A stretch of DNA of 64,000 nt. Origin: Ilyomonas limi. Lineage in GTDB: Bacteria; Bacteroidota; Bacteroidia; Chitinophagales; Chitinophagaceae. The notes under the pieces are model-generated. The model ran no database searches, was not told the origin of the DNA, and saw only the letters and a program-made list of their open reading frames with translations. Shown piece after piece: positions 18,192-26,898 of this stretch. The stretch is from the NCBI RefSeq assembly GCF_005233845.1, contig NZ_SZQL01000024.1, forward strand, positions 1-64,000, written 5' to 3'. Positions within the stretch are counted from its first letter, which is position 1; each line of letters opens with the position of its first letter. The translations under genes were made by a program, and so were the position numbers.

Positions 18192-18425
18192 TTAGCTGAA
18201 ATGATACAATATGGTAAACGTAATAAAGAAGATCCAAACAACAAAGGAAGTAATCTTACGAACGTACCACTTCTGAGCGTACATGTCTTTGTTATCTCTT
18301 GCCAGGTGATCTTCCCTGCGGTGGGCAAAATAAACGAATAAAAGAAAAATGATGCTTATAATTACATCAATGTAAACAATGTTTTCCTCTGCGGTGACTC
18401 TCAGGTCGTAAAAAGCGAGATTCAT
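18192..18425 (-). CDS. Small membrane protein, hypothetical
   Basis: A 77-residue frame with an ATG start and two predicted membrane helices (about residues 18-34, IDVIISIIFLLFVYFA, and 57-74, ITSFVVWIFFITFTILY) separated by a charged loop rich in H, R, E, D and K. The composition is that of a real two-helix membrane protein, and no overlapping frame explains it. It lies in a degraded gene-poor stretch without partners, so it could be a remnant of a larger protein. No family is recognised. Confidence 0.35.
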   Translation of the reverse strand: MNLAFYDLRVTAEENIVYIDVIISIIFLLFVYFAHRREDHLARDNKDMYAQKWYVRKITSFVVWIFFITFTILYHFS

Positions 18426-18499
18426 GCGATGAAGATATATTTTAGCGCATATCGAAAAATTAAAATATGATTAAAATATAATATATATAGCAGCGCTTT

Positions 18500-18610
18500 C
18501 TAATTTTCAACAATCTCAAGTTTATAGCTCAGTAATTTTCTAATTGCTACACTCCCAAATGTAGCCGACCGTACTTTTTTATCTTCATACAATGCTACGC
18601 CTTTATACAT
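18500..18610 (-). pseudogene. Unidentified 36-residue protein remnant
   Basis: A minus-strand frame starting MYKGVALYEDKKVRSATFGS and ending KLLSYKLEIVEN has a residue make-up typical of coding DNA and a stop directly upstream of its ATG. It looks like the C-terminal piece of a larger protein. The family is not recognised. Confidence 0.3.
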
Positions 18611-18785
18611 TTATTTCAATCAGCGAGGTTAAGCCGAGGTTGTTACAGCTTATGTGTAATCATCACAGCATCTTGCACATTGGTTGAAGCTGGTTAGAGT
18701 GAATTTACAAAAGCATGATTTGACATACTCATGCATCGAATATCCAACAATAAAGCAGATCTTCCATGCAGCTATGTTTTTAGCT

Positions 18786-19120
18786 CCTATTTTATAAATG
18801 TTTGCAGCTAATTATTGGTAGACAGTACCAATTGTTACTTTTTTACAATCAGTTGCCGATCATACCAGCAGTGGCATATTGTACAAGGACATCGTTTTTA
18901 CTCGTTACCAGTGCAATGCTTACGGGCGGGTTATCTGTTGGCTGTGCCACTTCAGCTTTGTAATAATGGGGGTAAGAATTCCAATGCCCTGCGTTAGCAT
19001 GAGAAAACGCTCCTGCTTTCAACGCTACCAGCATATAACACTTAAGTAAGCAGTGATAGAAAACAAGTTCTAAAAGCAGTATTCATCACCTATCAACATT
19101 TTCTTTCGGCAGGCTTCGAA
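18786..19120 (-). pseudogene. Broken YhcG-type (DUF1016) PDDEXK nuclease
   Basis: Frames on the minus strand join into the nuclease part of a YhcG/DUF1016 protein. FEACRKKMLIGDEYCF comes first (19120 to about 19070), then after a frameshift ELVFYHCLLKCYMLVALKAG, AFSHANAG, YYKAEVAQPTDNPPVSIALV and DVLVQYATAGM. After a lost base near 18855 follow QLIVKK, a stop, QLVLSTNN, a stop, and LQTFIK. The order and spacing match the family (FEARQKR, DLVFYHR.LKC, DNPPVGILL, EYA..GM.NQLFVSKYQL). Two frameshifts and two internal stops show that it is dead. The family is often linked to restriction or defence loci. Confidence 0.75.
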
Positions 19121-19444
19121 AACATCTGCAATTTGATAGTCTTTTTCCGCAAATCAATACTGTAATTGTAAAAGCAACCTGAACGTATATAGAAGATAAT
19201 GATCACAGCGTTCTCTGGTTTACACTTATTGAATTCGCTACCCTTCTGGTAATCGTGGCAGCGCGAGAGTTAATTTATAAAGATTACGCAATCGTATGCG
19301 AGTGGTTACTTAGTAAACTTTTATATTAATTTGTCTTCCTGTATGCCACTTGCAATAACTAATCAGTTTGCAAGCTGCATATATTTTTCAAATGCTGCTC
19401 CCTGAATCCCGGTATTAAAAACAACACCATAAATTAAACATCGA
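19121..19444. other. Intergenic region upstream of the FecI-type sigma gene
   Basis: Nothing gene-like is seen. The region separates the nuclease remnant from the sigma factor and should hold the sigma gene's promoter. No motif was clear enough to call. Confidence 0.4.
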
Positions 19445-20008
19445 TTGCTGGAAGCTAAGTATGATACAACATGGAGCCGTTTTAAAAACGGCGATAGTAA
19501 GGCGCTGGAAAGCCTTTACAGAACGTATATTCAATCGTTGCTAAACTATGGTTTAAAAATTACGGAAGACGACAACCTGGTTAAAGATTGTATCCAGGAT
19601 TTATTTGTGGAATTGTGGAAAAGCAGGCAAAATATTGCCGATACTACCGATCCGAAATTTTATTTGTTCCGGGCATTGCGCAATAAATTATCCAGGACCT
19701 TATCGCAACAATCTTTTGTGAGCGAAGTTGAAATGCAGCTTGCCGCTGATAGCTTGACAACGGGATATATTGAGCTGGAAATAATCGCCAAAGAGCACGA
19801 ATTGTATAACCACCATAATCTGCAGCAATTATTAGATAAACTACCCAGGCGTCAGCACGAAGTTATCTATCTCCGTTTCTATCACAACTTTCCTTACGAA
19901 ACAATTGCCGCACTCATGAACATGAATTATCAATCCATGCTCAACCTGATGCAGCGGGCTTTGAAAACATTGCGCAAGGGATATTCACCTATTACGCCGC
20001 AGCAATAA
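19445..20008 (+). CDS. ECF RNA polymerase sigma factor, FecI-like
   Basis: A 187-residue sigma-70 factor. Region 2 spans about residues 14-80 (SLYRTYIQSLLNYGLKITED, then DLFVELWKSRQNI) and region 4 about 125-180 (LPRRQHEVIYLRFYHNFPYE with a final helix-turn-helix). A TTG at 19445 is taken as start because region 2 begins soon after and no upstream ATG is in frame. It sits before a FecR-type anti-sigma gene and a SusC with an STN domain. This is the classical surface-signalling arrangement in which substrate binding at SusC releases the sigma factor to transcribe the transport genes. Confidence 0.88.
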   Translation: MLEAKYDTTWSRFKNGDSKALESLYRTYIQSLLNYGLKITEDDNLVKDCIQDLFVELWKSRQNIADTTDPKFYLFRALRNKLSRTLSQQSFVSEVEMQLAADSLTTGYIELEIIAKEHELYNHHNLQQLLDKLPRRQHEVIYLRFYHNFPYETIAALMNMNYQSMLNLMQRALKTLRKGYSPITPQQ

Positions 20009-20088
20009 TTTTTCTTGAAAAATAATTCCCGAAAAGTGAGTATATAAACCACAAAACCGCCATTATTATATAGGTTATAGGATCTTAT

Positions 20089-21180
20089 ATGGAGGACAGA
20101 GCGGAAAAAATCAATGCCTTATTACTGGATAACAGGTTTGTAGATTGGGTGTTAAATCCTCAAAGCCCGTATGCCCAATACTGGCTGCAATGGATAGGCG
20201 CCGGCACCGAAAATGCTGCCTTGGCCGAGGAAGCAAAACAGTTTTTACTGGAAGTGAGAACGGCGGAGAACAACAGGGAGAAAGCAGTGGATGAAGGAAG
20301 TGCCGAACAAATATGGGCGCATATTCAGCAGGCGATAGGTCAGGAGGAATTGGTGGAGGTGAAAAATATGCCACGCCGCCGGAGCATCTATTGGATGATG
20401 GCGGCTGCCGTCTTTGCCGGGTTGGTTTTATTTGCAGGCCTTATTGTTTTCAAACAACGCGTTCAGCAGCCGGTAGCAACAACGGCAACGATAAAGGAAA
20501 GTTCGCCTGCTGCTGAAGTAGTACGTTATAATGGTGGTAAAAATAATGAGTTGTTTTTTTTACCCGATGGCTCTAAAATTACGCTGGCCAAAGGCGCCCG
20601 CATTTCGTACAACCGGTTGATGAATGGCAGCAAGCGCCAGGTGCAACTTACCGGCGAAGCTTTTTTTGAGGTAGCCAAAAACCCCGAAAAGCCTTTTTAC
20701 ATCTATACGCCCAATATGGTAGTAAAGGTATTGGGCACGAGTTTCAGAATTACTGCTTCGGGCAACAAAGAAACAGTAGCCGTAAAAACCGGCAAGGTAT
20801 CCGTATATCTCAAAGACCAGGATTTAGAACAATCAGCACCTAAAATTCTATTGCCGCAGCAAACCTGTACCTATTCAGCATCCAAAAAGGAATTAGAAAC
20901 TACGACTTATACCAGCCTCTCGAAAATTGAACTGGAGACAGATAATATATCAGGTTACAATTTTGAAGATGCACCACTTGACACGGTTTTCAAAACGCTG
21001 GAAATGATGTATGCGATCCCTGTACATTATAATGCAGAAACATTCAAAAATTGCTACATCACCATATCGCTGGGCAGTGAAAGCCTTGAAGAAAAACTGG
21101 AAGTCATCACCAAAACTATTGGTGCTTCTTTCAGCATCAGCGATTATGGCATTGACATACAAGGCAAAGGTTGTAACTAA
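20089..21180 (+). CDS. FecR-type anti-sigma factor
   Basis: A 363-residue inner-membrane protein. The N-terminal cytoplasmic part (1-100) binds the sigma factor. One membrane helix lies at about 102-124 (YWMMAAAVFAGLVLFAGLIVF). The periplasmic FecR domain contains FFLPDGSKITLAKGARISY and LTGEAFFEVAKNPEKPFYI, followed by VKVLGTSFRI. The C-terminal region (DAPLDTVFKTLEMMY) is the domain that contacts the STN domain of the TonB-dependent receptor. It lies 80 bases after the sigma gene and 341 bases before its SusC partner. Confidence 0.9.
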   Translation: MEDRAEKINALLLDNRFVDWVLNPQSPYAQYWLQWIGAGTENAALAEEAKQFLLEVRTAENNREKAVDEGSAEQIWAHIQQAIGQEELVEVKNMPRRRSIYWMMAAAVFAGLVLFAGLIVFKQRVQQPVATTATIKESSPAAEVVRYNGGKNNELFFLPDGSKITLAKGARISYNRLMNGSKRQVQLTGEAFFEVAKNPEKPFYIYTPNMVVKVLGTSFRITASGNKETVAVKTGKVSVYLKDQDLEQSAPKILLPQQTCTYSASKKELETTTYTSLSKIELETDNISGYNFEDAPLDTVFKTLEMMYAIPVHYNAETFKNCYITISLGSESLEEKLEVITKTIGASFSISDYGIDIQGKGCN

Positions 21181-21407
21181 CACATAAAATCAAAATAAAT
21201 GTTGAAATAAAGCATAAAGATTTTCGAACAACTTCATACAACTGCGATGAAATCGCCTGCATTTACAAACACAAATAAAAACAATAATGGAGTGAGTAAA
21301 TTTTTATGCGGAATTCGCTGCCCGGCTGCGTCATTCAGGCGGACATGTGGCAATTGAAAAACCATAAAAAATATACACATGAAACCTAATTAAGCACGAA
21401 AAGAAAA

Positions 21408-21426
21408 CGGTCAGCAATCCTGACCG
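21408..21426 (+). other. Hairpin in the susC leader
   Basis: CGGTCAG (21408-21414) and CTGACCG (21420-21426) form a perfect 7-bp stem with a 5-base loop, about 95 bases before the SusC start and inside the 341-base gap after the anti-sigma gene. No T-tract follows. It could act in transcript processing or leader control; the role is inferred. Confidence 0.4.
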
Positions 21427-21521
21427 GCTGCCAAACGCCTGATACCTTTTCCTGCCTGGGCGAATGGAGCATTAAAAGGAGTTTTTACATTAATTACTTA
21501 ACTGCAAAACTGATTGAAGCT

Positions 21522-24500
21522 ATGAAGAAAACCGGATTACGTATTCAAATCCCTTCTTTTGTCATGAAAGTTGCACTGCTTTATTCCTTTCTGACGCTGG
21601 GCCTCACCGTATGGTCATTTGCAAAAGAAGCAGATGGTCAGGAAGTTTTAGACAAAAAAATTACTATCAGCATCAAAGAGGAAAATTTCAAATCTGCATT
21701 GCAAAAAATAAGTCAGGAAGCCGGCGTTAAATTTTCCTATACCCGGAATACTATTCCGGAAAAAGAAAAAGTGTCGGTAACGGCTACTGATGAAACATTG
21801 GCTAGTATTTTTAATTCCCTGTTCCAGCCCTATAATATCCAATTTGAAGCAGTAGGAAACCAGGTGATATTGAAAAAAAACGGCTCGTTGGATTTACTGG
21901 CGGAGCAAGAAACAGTGGCTGCGGAGACTAACTATTTTGTACTTATTAGAGGAACAGTAACAGATGCAGGAGGCAAGCCCATTGCTGATGTAAGTGTAAT
22001 AGTAAAAGGTACCGGCAAAGGCACTACCACCAATGCCAGTGGCGAATTTACTATTGACGCGGAGACTGGTGATATATTGGAGTTTTCTATTGTTGGGTAT
22101 AAACCTGTTTCAGTTACAGTAGGCAATAATGCGTCCATAGCCGTACAAATGCAAACAGATGTTTCGGGCTTAGGCGAAGTAGTGGTGGTGGGTTATGGAA
22201 CGCAGAAGAAGGCAAGCGTAACAGGGGCTGTGTCAACTGTAAAAGCCACAGATATTGAATCAATCCCAACTTCTAACCTATCTAATTTATTAGCAGGACG
22301 ATTGCCAGGTGCACAAATCATCAATAATTCAGGTTTTGTTGGAGCTTCTTCTGATATATTGGTTCGTGGAGTAGGCTCTGGTAATGGAGGTACCTACCCT
22401 TTGGTAGTTATTGATAACGTAGTATCTTCCAGAGCCGATTTTGATGCATTGGATCCAAACGAAGTAGAATCTGTAACGCTTTTAAAAGATGCTGCAACAG
22501 CAGCGGTTTATGGCGCCAGGGCTTCAAACGGTGTATTGCTGGTTACTACCAGGTCTGGTAAAAGCAATCAAAAAGCGGTATTTAGTTATAAATCATATTT
22601 TACTACCAGTACCACAACTAAACCCCTCCAGTCTTTTACCGCTACGGATGAATTAATCTATAAAAATAAGCAGTATAAAAATAAGCAGGAGTTAGCAGGC
22701 CAACCTGTTGGAACTTTGCCTTATGGTACGGCCGCTTTTGAATACTATAAAGACAAGTCGTACCAGTTAATGGATGATTTATGGCGAAATCCCACTTCAC
22801 AACAACATGATCTTAGTGTTTCGGGAGGAAGTGAACAGCTTAGCTATTTTATACTGGGTGGGTTTAATCAATCGAAAGGCTCTTTTTATAATACCGATTA
22901 TAACAGATATAACTTTAGAAGTAAAGTGGATGCAAAGATTTCCGACAATTTAACCATAGGGTTAAATCTCAGTGGATACCGCCGCACTGGCGACAGATTT
23001 TATTGGCCTTATGATGCAGAAGAGAGTACAACATTACAGGATTTCTACAGAGCTACTTTTAACTGGAGCCGCCTGTATCCCTTTTACGAAAAAGCAGATG
23101 GTACACCAACCAATAGATTGGACCCCAACGGCTACCCCGTAATATCCGGCGGCTGGCATCCTATTGAACTGGTATATAATGGCGGATACCGGAATGTAGT
23201 GTACAATAACCTGAATGGTATCTTTAATATAGATTTAAAAATACCCTTTATCAAAGGGCTAAGTACGAAGGCGCTGGCAAATTATAATGTGGATACAAGA
23301 AACGCCAAGGCTTTTATAAAATACAATAAAGCTTATACTATCCAATTTAAAGAGGCTGGCCCGGGCTTAAGTAATTATGAACCTGCACCGATTAATTTTG
23401 ATCAGCAAAACATTCATAATTTAAGCAGTGCACTGGAGCGGATTACGGAGAACGTTACTCTAATTAATTCATATCAGTTTGACTGGTTTTTAAATTATGC
23501 CAGAACATTTGGTAAACATGATGTATCGGCTAACCTGGTTTATGAGCAATCAGAAAACAAATCAAAAACATTAAATGGTTCAGCAGGCCGGCTAATATCC
23601 AGCAATTATGATCAAATATTAGCAGCATCCCCAGATGCAGTAGACAGGTATTTCGATGGCGGAGAAGACGCCGGTGCAAGATCGGCCTGGATTGGAAGAG
23701 GGCATTATGAGTACAACAATAAGTACATTACAGAGTTTGCTTTCAGAAGAGATGCTTCTTACATTTTTGCCCCGGATAAGCGCACTGGCTTTTTCCCCTC
23801 TGCATCTGCAGCCTGGAGAATTTCAAAAGAAAAATTTTTCAACATTTCATTTATTAATGAGTTAAAACTCAGAGCTTCTGTTGGCACAACCGGTAACGAT
23901 AATATTGCAGCTTATCAATGGCAAAACAATTATGTTATTGGAAATTCTTATGTTTTTGGAAACAATTATTTGATTGGATTGAGTCCCAGCGTTCTTCCCA
24001 ATCCGGATGTTACCTGGGAAAAGACAACCTCTTATAATGGCGGCCTTGATTTTACCGCAATGGACGGGAAATTGAGCGGGGAGTTTGATTATTTTAAGCG
24101 TATTATTTCAGATATATTAGGAACAAGGTTGAGCACACTACCCGGTACTTTAGGCGCAACACTTCCGGCGGTAAATTATGCCAAAAAAGATATTCATGGC
24201 TTCGAACTGGCATTGCAGTATCGCAATACAATAGGTCAAATAATGTATTCTATCGGCGGCAACATGGGGTATGCTAGAGATAAATGGGTTTTGGTTGATG
24301 AACCCGAAGCCATTAAAGGAACATGGCGCAGTGCAATTGATCAGCCAAGCAACAGGTTGTATGGTTATGTTTCCGAAGGTATTATACGGGATGAGAAAGT
24401 AGTAGAAGCCCTTAAAACAAAAGGATTTAAACAATTCGGGAGAGACCCCATGATAGGAGCACTGTTATTTAAAGATATTCGTGGTGCCAATTTTTCAGAA

Positions 24501-25034
24501 GGTCCGGATGGTAAAATTGATGAAAACGATGCTACTTATCTTTCCAACAACGCTATCCCGCGCATCAATTATGGTGTTAATCTTTCGGCAGCATGGAAAG
24601 GCTTTAGAATTGATATCCTTTTGCAGGGTGTTGGAGCATACGATAAAATTGTCTCTACCTTAAATACTTCTACAGGCGGCGTATTTCAGGTGGATCGCCC
24701 CTATTTCCATTTATGGACGGATGCATGGTCGGAGGATAATCCTAATGGAAAATATCCGAAAATAATAGACTGGGGATATGAAGAAGTAGGTTATGCACCC
24801 AGTAGTTTTTGGATTCGTAGTGGAGCTTATCTCAGGTTGAGAAACCTTAATATATCTTATAGCTTTCCAAAAAAATGGATCGGTAAAGCTGGCATTAAGC
24901 AATTGCAGCTATTTTTTACAGGAACCAACCTGCTAACCTTTAGCGCATTTAAAGAATATGATCCGGAACAACTCGCTTTAGATTCTTATCCCATTATGAA
25001 GTCATTTACCGGGGGACTTAATATTAATTTTTAA
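21522..25034 (+). CDS. SusC/RagA TonB-dependent outer-membrane protein with STN signalling domain
   Basis: A 1170-residue outer-membrane transporter. After the signal peptide (to about residue 38) come an STN domain (about 45-118, KKITISIKEENFKSALQKIS onward), a carboxypeptidase-regulatory-like domain (about 145-215), the TonB-box/plug region with EVVVVGYGTQKKASVTGAVS, and the beta-barrel ending GGLNINF. The STN domain is what contacts FecR-type anti-sigma factors, and the sigma/anti-sigma pair lies directly upstream. With the SusD 10 bases downstream it forms a nutrient uptake complex, probably for oligosaccharides given the hydrolase that follows. Confidence 0.92.
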   Translation: MKKTGLRIQIPSFVMKVALLYSFLTLGLTVWSFAKEADGQEVLDKKITISIKEENFKSALQKISQEAGVKFSYTRNTIPEKEKVSVTATDETLASIFNSLFQPYNIQFEAVGNQVILKKNGSLDLLAEQETVAAETNYFVLIRGTVTDAGGKPIADVSVIVKGTGKGTTTNASGEFTIDAETGDILEFSIVGYKPVSVTVGNNASIAVQMQTDVSGLGEVVVVGYGTQKKASVTGAVSTVKATDIESIPTSNLSNLLAGRLPGAQIINNSGFVGASSDILVRGVGSGNGGTYPLVVIDNVVSSRADFDALDPNEVESVTLLKDAATAAVYGARASNGVLLVTTRSGKSNQKAVFSYKSYFTTSTTTKPLQSFTATDELIYKNKQYKNKQELAGQPVGTLPYGTAAFEYYKDKSYQLMDDLWRNPTSQQHDLSVSGGSEQLSYFILGGFNQSKGSFYNTDYNRYNFRSKVDAKISDNLTIGLNLSGYRRTGDRFYWPYDAEESTTLQDFYRATFNWSRLYPFYEKADGTPTNRLDPNGYPVISGGWHPIELVYNGGYRNVVYNNLNGIFNIDLKIPFIKGLSTKALANYNVDTRNAKAFIKYNKAYTIQFKEAGPGLSNYEPAPINFDQQNIHNLSSALERITENVTLINSYQFDWFLNYARTFGKHDVSANLVYEQSENKSKTLNGSAGRLISSNYDQILAASPDAVDRYFDGGEDAGARSAWIGRGHYEYNNKYITEFAFRRDASYIFAPDKRTGFFPSASAAWRISKEKFFNISFINELKLRASVGTTGNDNIAAYQWQNNYVIGNSYVFGNNYLIGLSPSVLPNPDVTWEKTTSYNGGLDFTAMDGKLSGEFDYFKRIISDILGTRLSTLPGTLGATLPAVNYAKKDIHGFELALQYRNTIGQIMYSIGGNMGYARDKWVLVDEPEAIKGTWRSAIDQPSNRLYGYVSEGIIRDEKVVEALKTKGFKQFGRDPMIGALLFKDIRGANFSEGPDGKIDENDATYLSNNAIPRINYGVNLSAAWKGFRIDILLQGVGAYDKIVSTLNTSTGGVFQVDRPYFHLWTDAWSEDNPNGKYPKIIDWGYEEVGYAPSSFWIRSGAYLRLRNLNISYSFPKKWIGKAGIKQLQLFFTGTNLLTFSAFKEYDPEQLALDSYPIMKSFTGGLNINF

Positions 25035-25043
25035 TTTTTTGAT

Positions 25044-26762
25044 ATGAAAGCACTGACATTCATTTTATATTCATATAGTTTACTTTTCTTATTATCAGGA
25101 TGTAAAAAAACACTTGATGTTGAAAATGTAGCAGCATTTGATCCAAATAAGGTGTGGAATGACCCTCAGCTTGCCCAGGCTTATTTAACCAATCTTTATG
25201 CCCAGGCTTTGCCGGGTAGTTGGCCTGTCAATAGCGGAGGCTACGCGGATGAATTAGCCGGTAATTTACAAACAGATGCAGTAACAAGCGCAAGCGGGCC
25301 ATTTAAAGATTGGCCCTATGCCACCATTAGGAATATCAATATATTATTCAACGAAATTGATAAAGGCACTTTATCTGATGATACTAAAAATCCAATTAAG
25401 GGACAAGGCTATTTTTTGAGAGCATGGGTATATTTTAATATGGTTATTCTTTATGGCGGCGTGCCTATTATTGATAAACCTCAGGGCCTTAACGATGACC
25501 TGTTTGTAGCCCGCAACTCTACAAAAGAGTGTTTTGATTTTATTGAAGCAGATTTACAGCAGGCCTTAACACTGTTACCGGATAAATATAGCGGAGACGA
25601 CCGTGGAAGAATAGACAAAGCAGCAGTGCTTGCGTTTTTAGGCAGGGTATTGCTTTTTAAAGCAAGTCCGCAATTCCATTCTTCTAATCCTTATAATAAT
25701 GCAGATTGGAGTGAAGCTTATGAAGCTAACAAAATGGCAAAGGATCAATTAGCAGCAATGGGATATGGTTTGGTCCCCAATTATGCGGATATCTGGAGTA
25801 AAGAAAATAAGGGTAACCAGGAAGCGATACTAAGTGTAGTGTTCAACAGTCCTAATAAAACCAATGGCAGGCAGGAAGACGCTTGCAGACCGTTAAGCGA
25901 ATCGAAAAATGCAACCGGTGGCGACCAGCCTGTCTGGGAAATGATAGAAGCTTTCCCAATGAAAGATGGCTACCAACCCGGAGCTTCTCCAAATTATGCT
26001 TATGATTTACAAGCTTACTGGCAAAACCGGGATCCAAGGTTTTATAACTCCATCGTATATAATGGGTCTATTTATGAATTGAGTAATAAGGCCGGGCGTA
26101 GGCAATATACAGCTAAAGGAATAGCCACCAACGAAGACATGTTTGGCCCGGGTGAATTATTCAACAGAACCGGGTTCTATCCGAGAAAAGGCATGGATTC
26201 TACGTTACCACAGGCTGCCGTAACCGAAAATGAAACAGATTGGATAGAGTTGCGCTATGCTGAAGTGCTGTTGAATTTTGCCGAAGCAGCCAATGAAACA
26301 GAACATCCTGCCGAGGTGATGAGTGTGTTAATAGAAATTCGGCAGCGTGCCGGAATTGAACCAGGCCCTGCCAACCTGTATGGTTTATCGGCCGGTATGA
26401 CAAGAGAGCAATTGCGGGAGGCAATTTATCATGAAAGAAGAATTGAGTTTATTTATGAGGGAAAACGTTTTAATGATTTACGCAGAACAAGGAGGTTAAA
26501 CCTGATTGATGGAATGAGCAAACATGGGCTGCTGGCTACGCTGAAACCAGGTAAAGATCCTGCTGAAGGAATAACGTATTCTCTTTTGCCGGAAGATTTT
26601 ACCTACAGCATATTGCCGCTTCTTTCAAACGGCACCAATGTTATGTCAACACCCGATACGTACTACTTTTTTCCGATACCTAAAAGCGAGATTGATAAGA
26701 ACCTTAAGTTGGAGCAAAACATTGGCTGGGATGGAGGTACGTTTAACCCAGTGCTCGATTAA
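25044..26762 (+). CDS. SusD/RagB family outer-membrane lipoprotein
   Basis: A 572-residue surface lipoprotein with signal ending LLFLLSGCKK (lipobox LSGC). The N-terminal tetratricopeptide-like helices include QGYFLRAWVYFNMVILYGGVP, and the C-terminal part has WIELRYAEVLLNFAEAANE and HERRIEFIYEGKRFNDLRR, all hallmarks of SusD/RagB. It caps the SusC barrel and binds the incoming glycan. It is ten bases downstream of SusC and co-transcribed with it. Confidence 0.92.
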   Translation: MKALTFILYSYSLLFLLSGCKKTLDVENVAAFDPNKVWNDPQLAQAYLTNLYAQALPGSWPVNSGGYADELAGNLQTDAVTSASGPFKDWPYATIRNINILFNEIDKGTLSDDTKNPIKGQGYFLRAWVYFNMVILYGGVPIIDKPQGLNDDLFVARNSTKECFDFIEADLQQALTLLPDKYSGDDRGRIDKAAVLAFLGRVLLFKASPQFHSSNPYNNADWSEAYEANKMAKDQLAAMGYGLVPNYADIWSKENKGNQEAILSVVFNSPNKTNGRQEDACRPLSESKNATGGDQPVWEMIEAFPMKDGYQPGASPNYAYDLQAYWQNRDPRFYNSIVYNGSIYELSNKAGRRQYTAKGIATNEDMFGPGELFNRTGFYPRKGMDSTLPQAAVTENETDWIELRYAEVLLNFAEAANETEHPAEVMSVLIEIRQRAGIEPGPANLYGLSAGMTREQLREAIYHERRIEFIYEGKRFNDLRRTRRLNLIDGMSKHGLLATLKPGKDPAEGITYSLLPEDFTYSILPLLSNGTNVMSTPDTYYFFPIPKSEIDKNLKLEQNIGWDGGTFNPVLD

Positions 26763-26772
26763 GCCGTAACGG

Positions 26773-26846
26773 AATTGAAATATTTTCAATTACAATAAAA
26801 AATGGGAAGAGGAGGGAATAAAAATTTAAGATTATCCCCCCCTCCT
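26773..26846 (+). terminator. Two hairpins after susD, probable attenuator or processing site
   Basis: AATTGAAA (26773-26780) pairs with TTTCAATT (26784-26791) around a three-base loop, eleven bases after the SusD stop. A second stem pairs AGGAGGG (26810-26816) with CCCTCCT (26840-26846), followed by TTTCTG. Such hairpins after SusD commonly lower expression of downstream enzymes relative to SusCD; that role is inferred. Confidence 0.5.
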
Positions 26847-26898
26847 TTTCTGTCCTCAATACTTTTAGAGATTTAGACAAAACATTATCTTACTTGTT

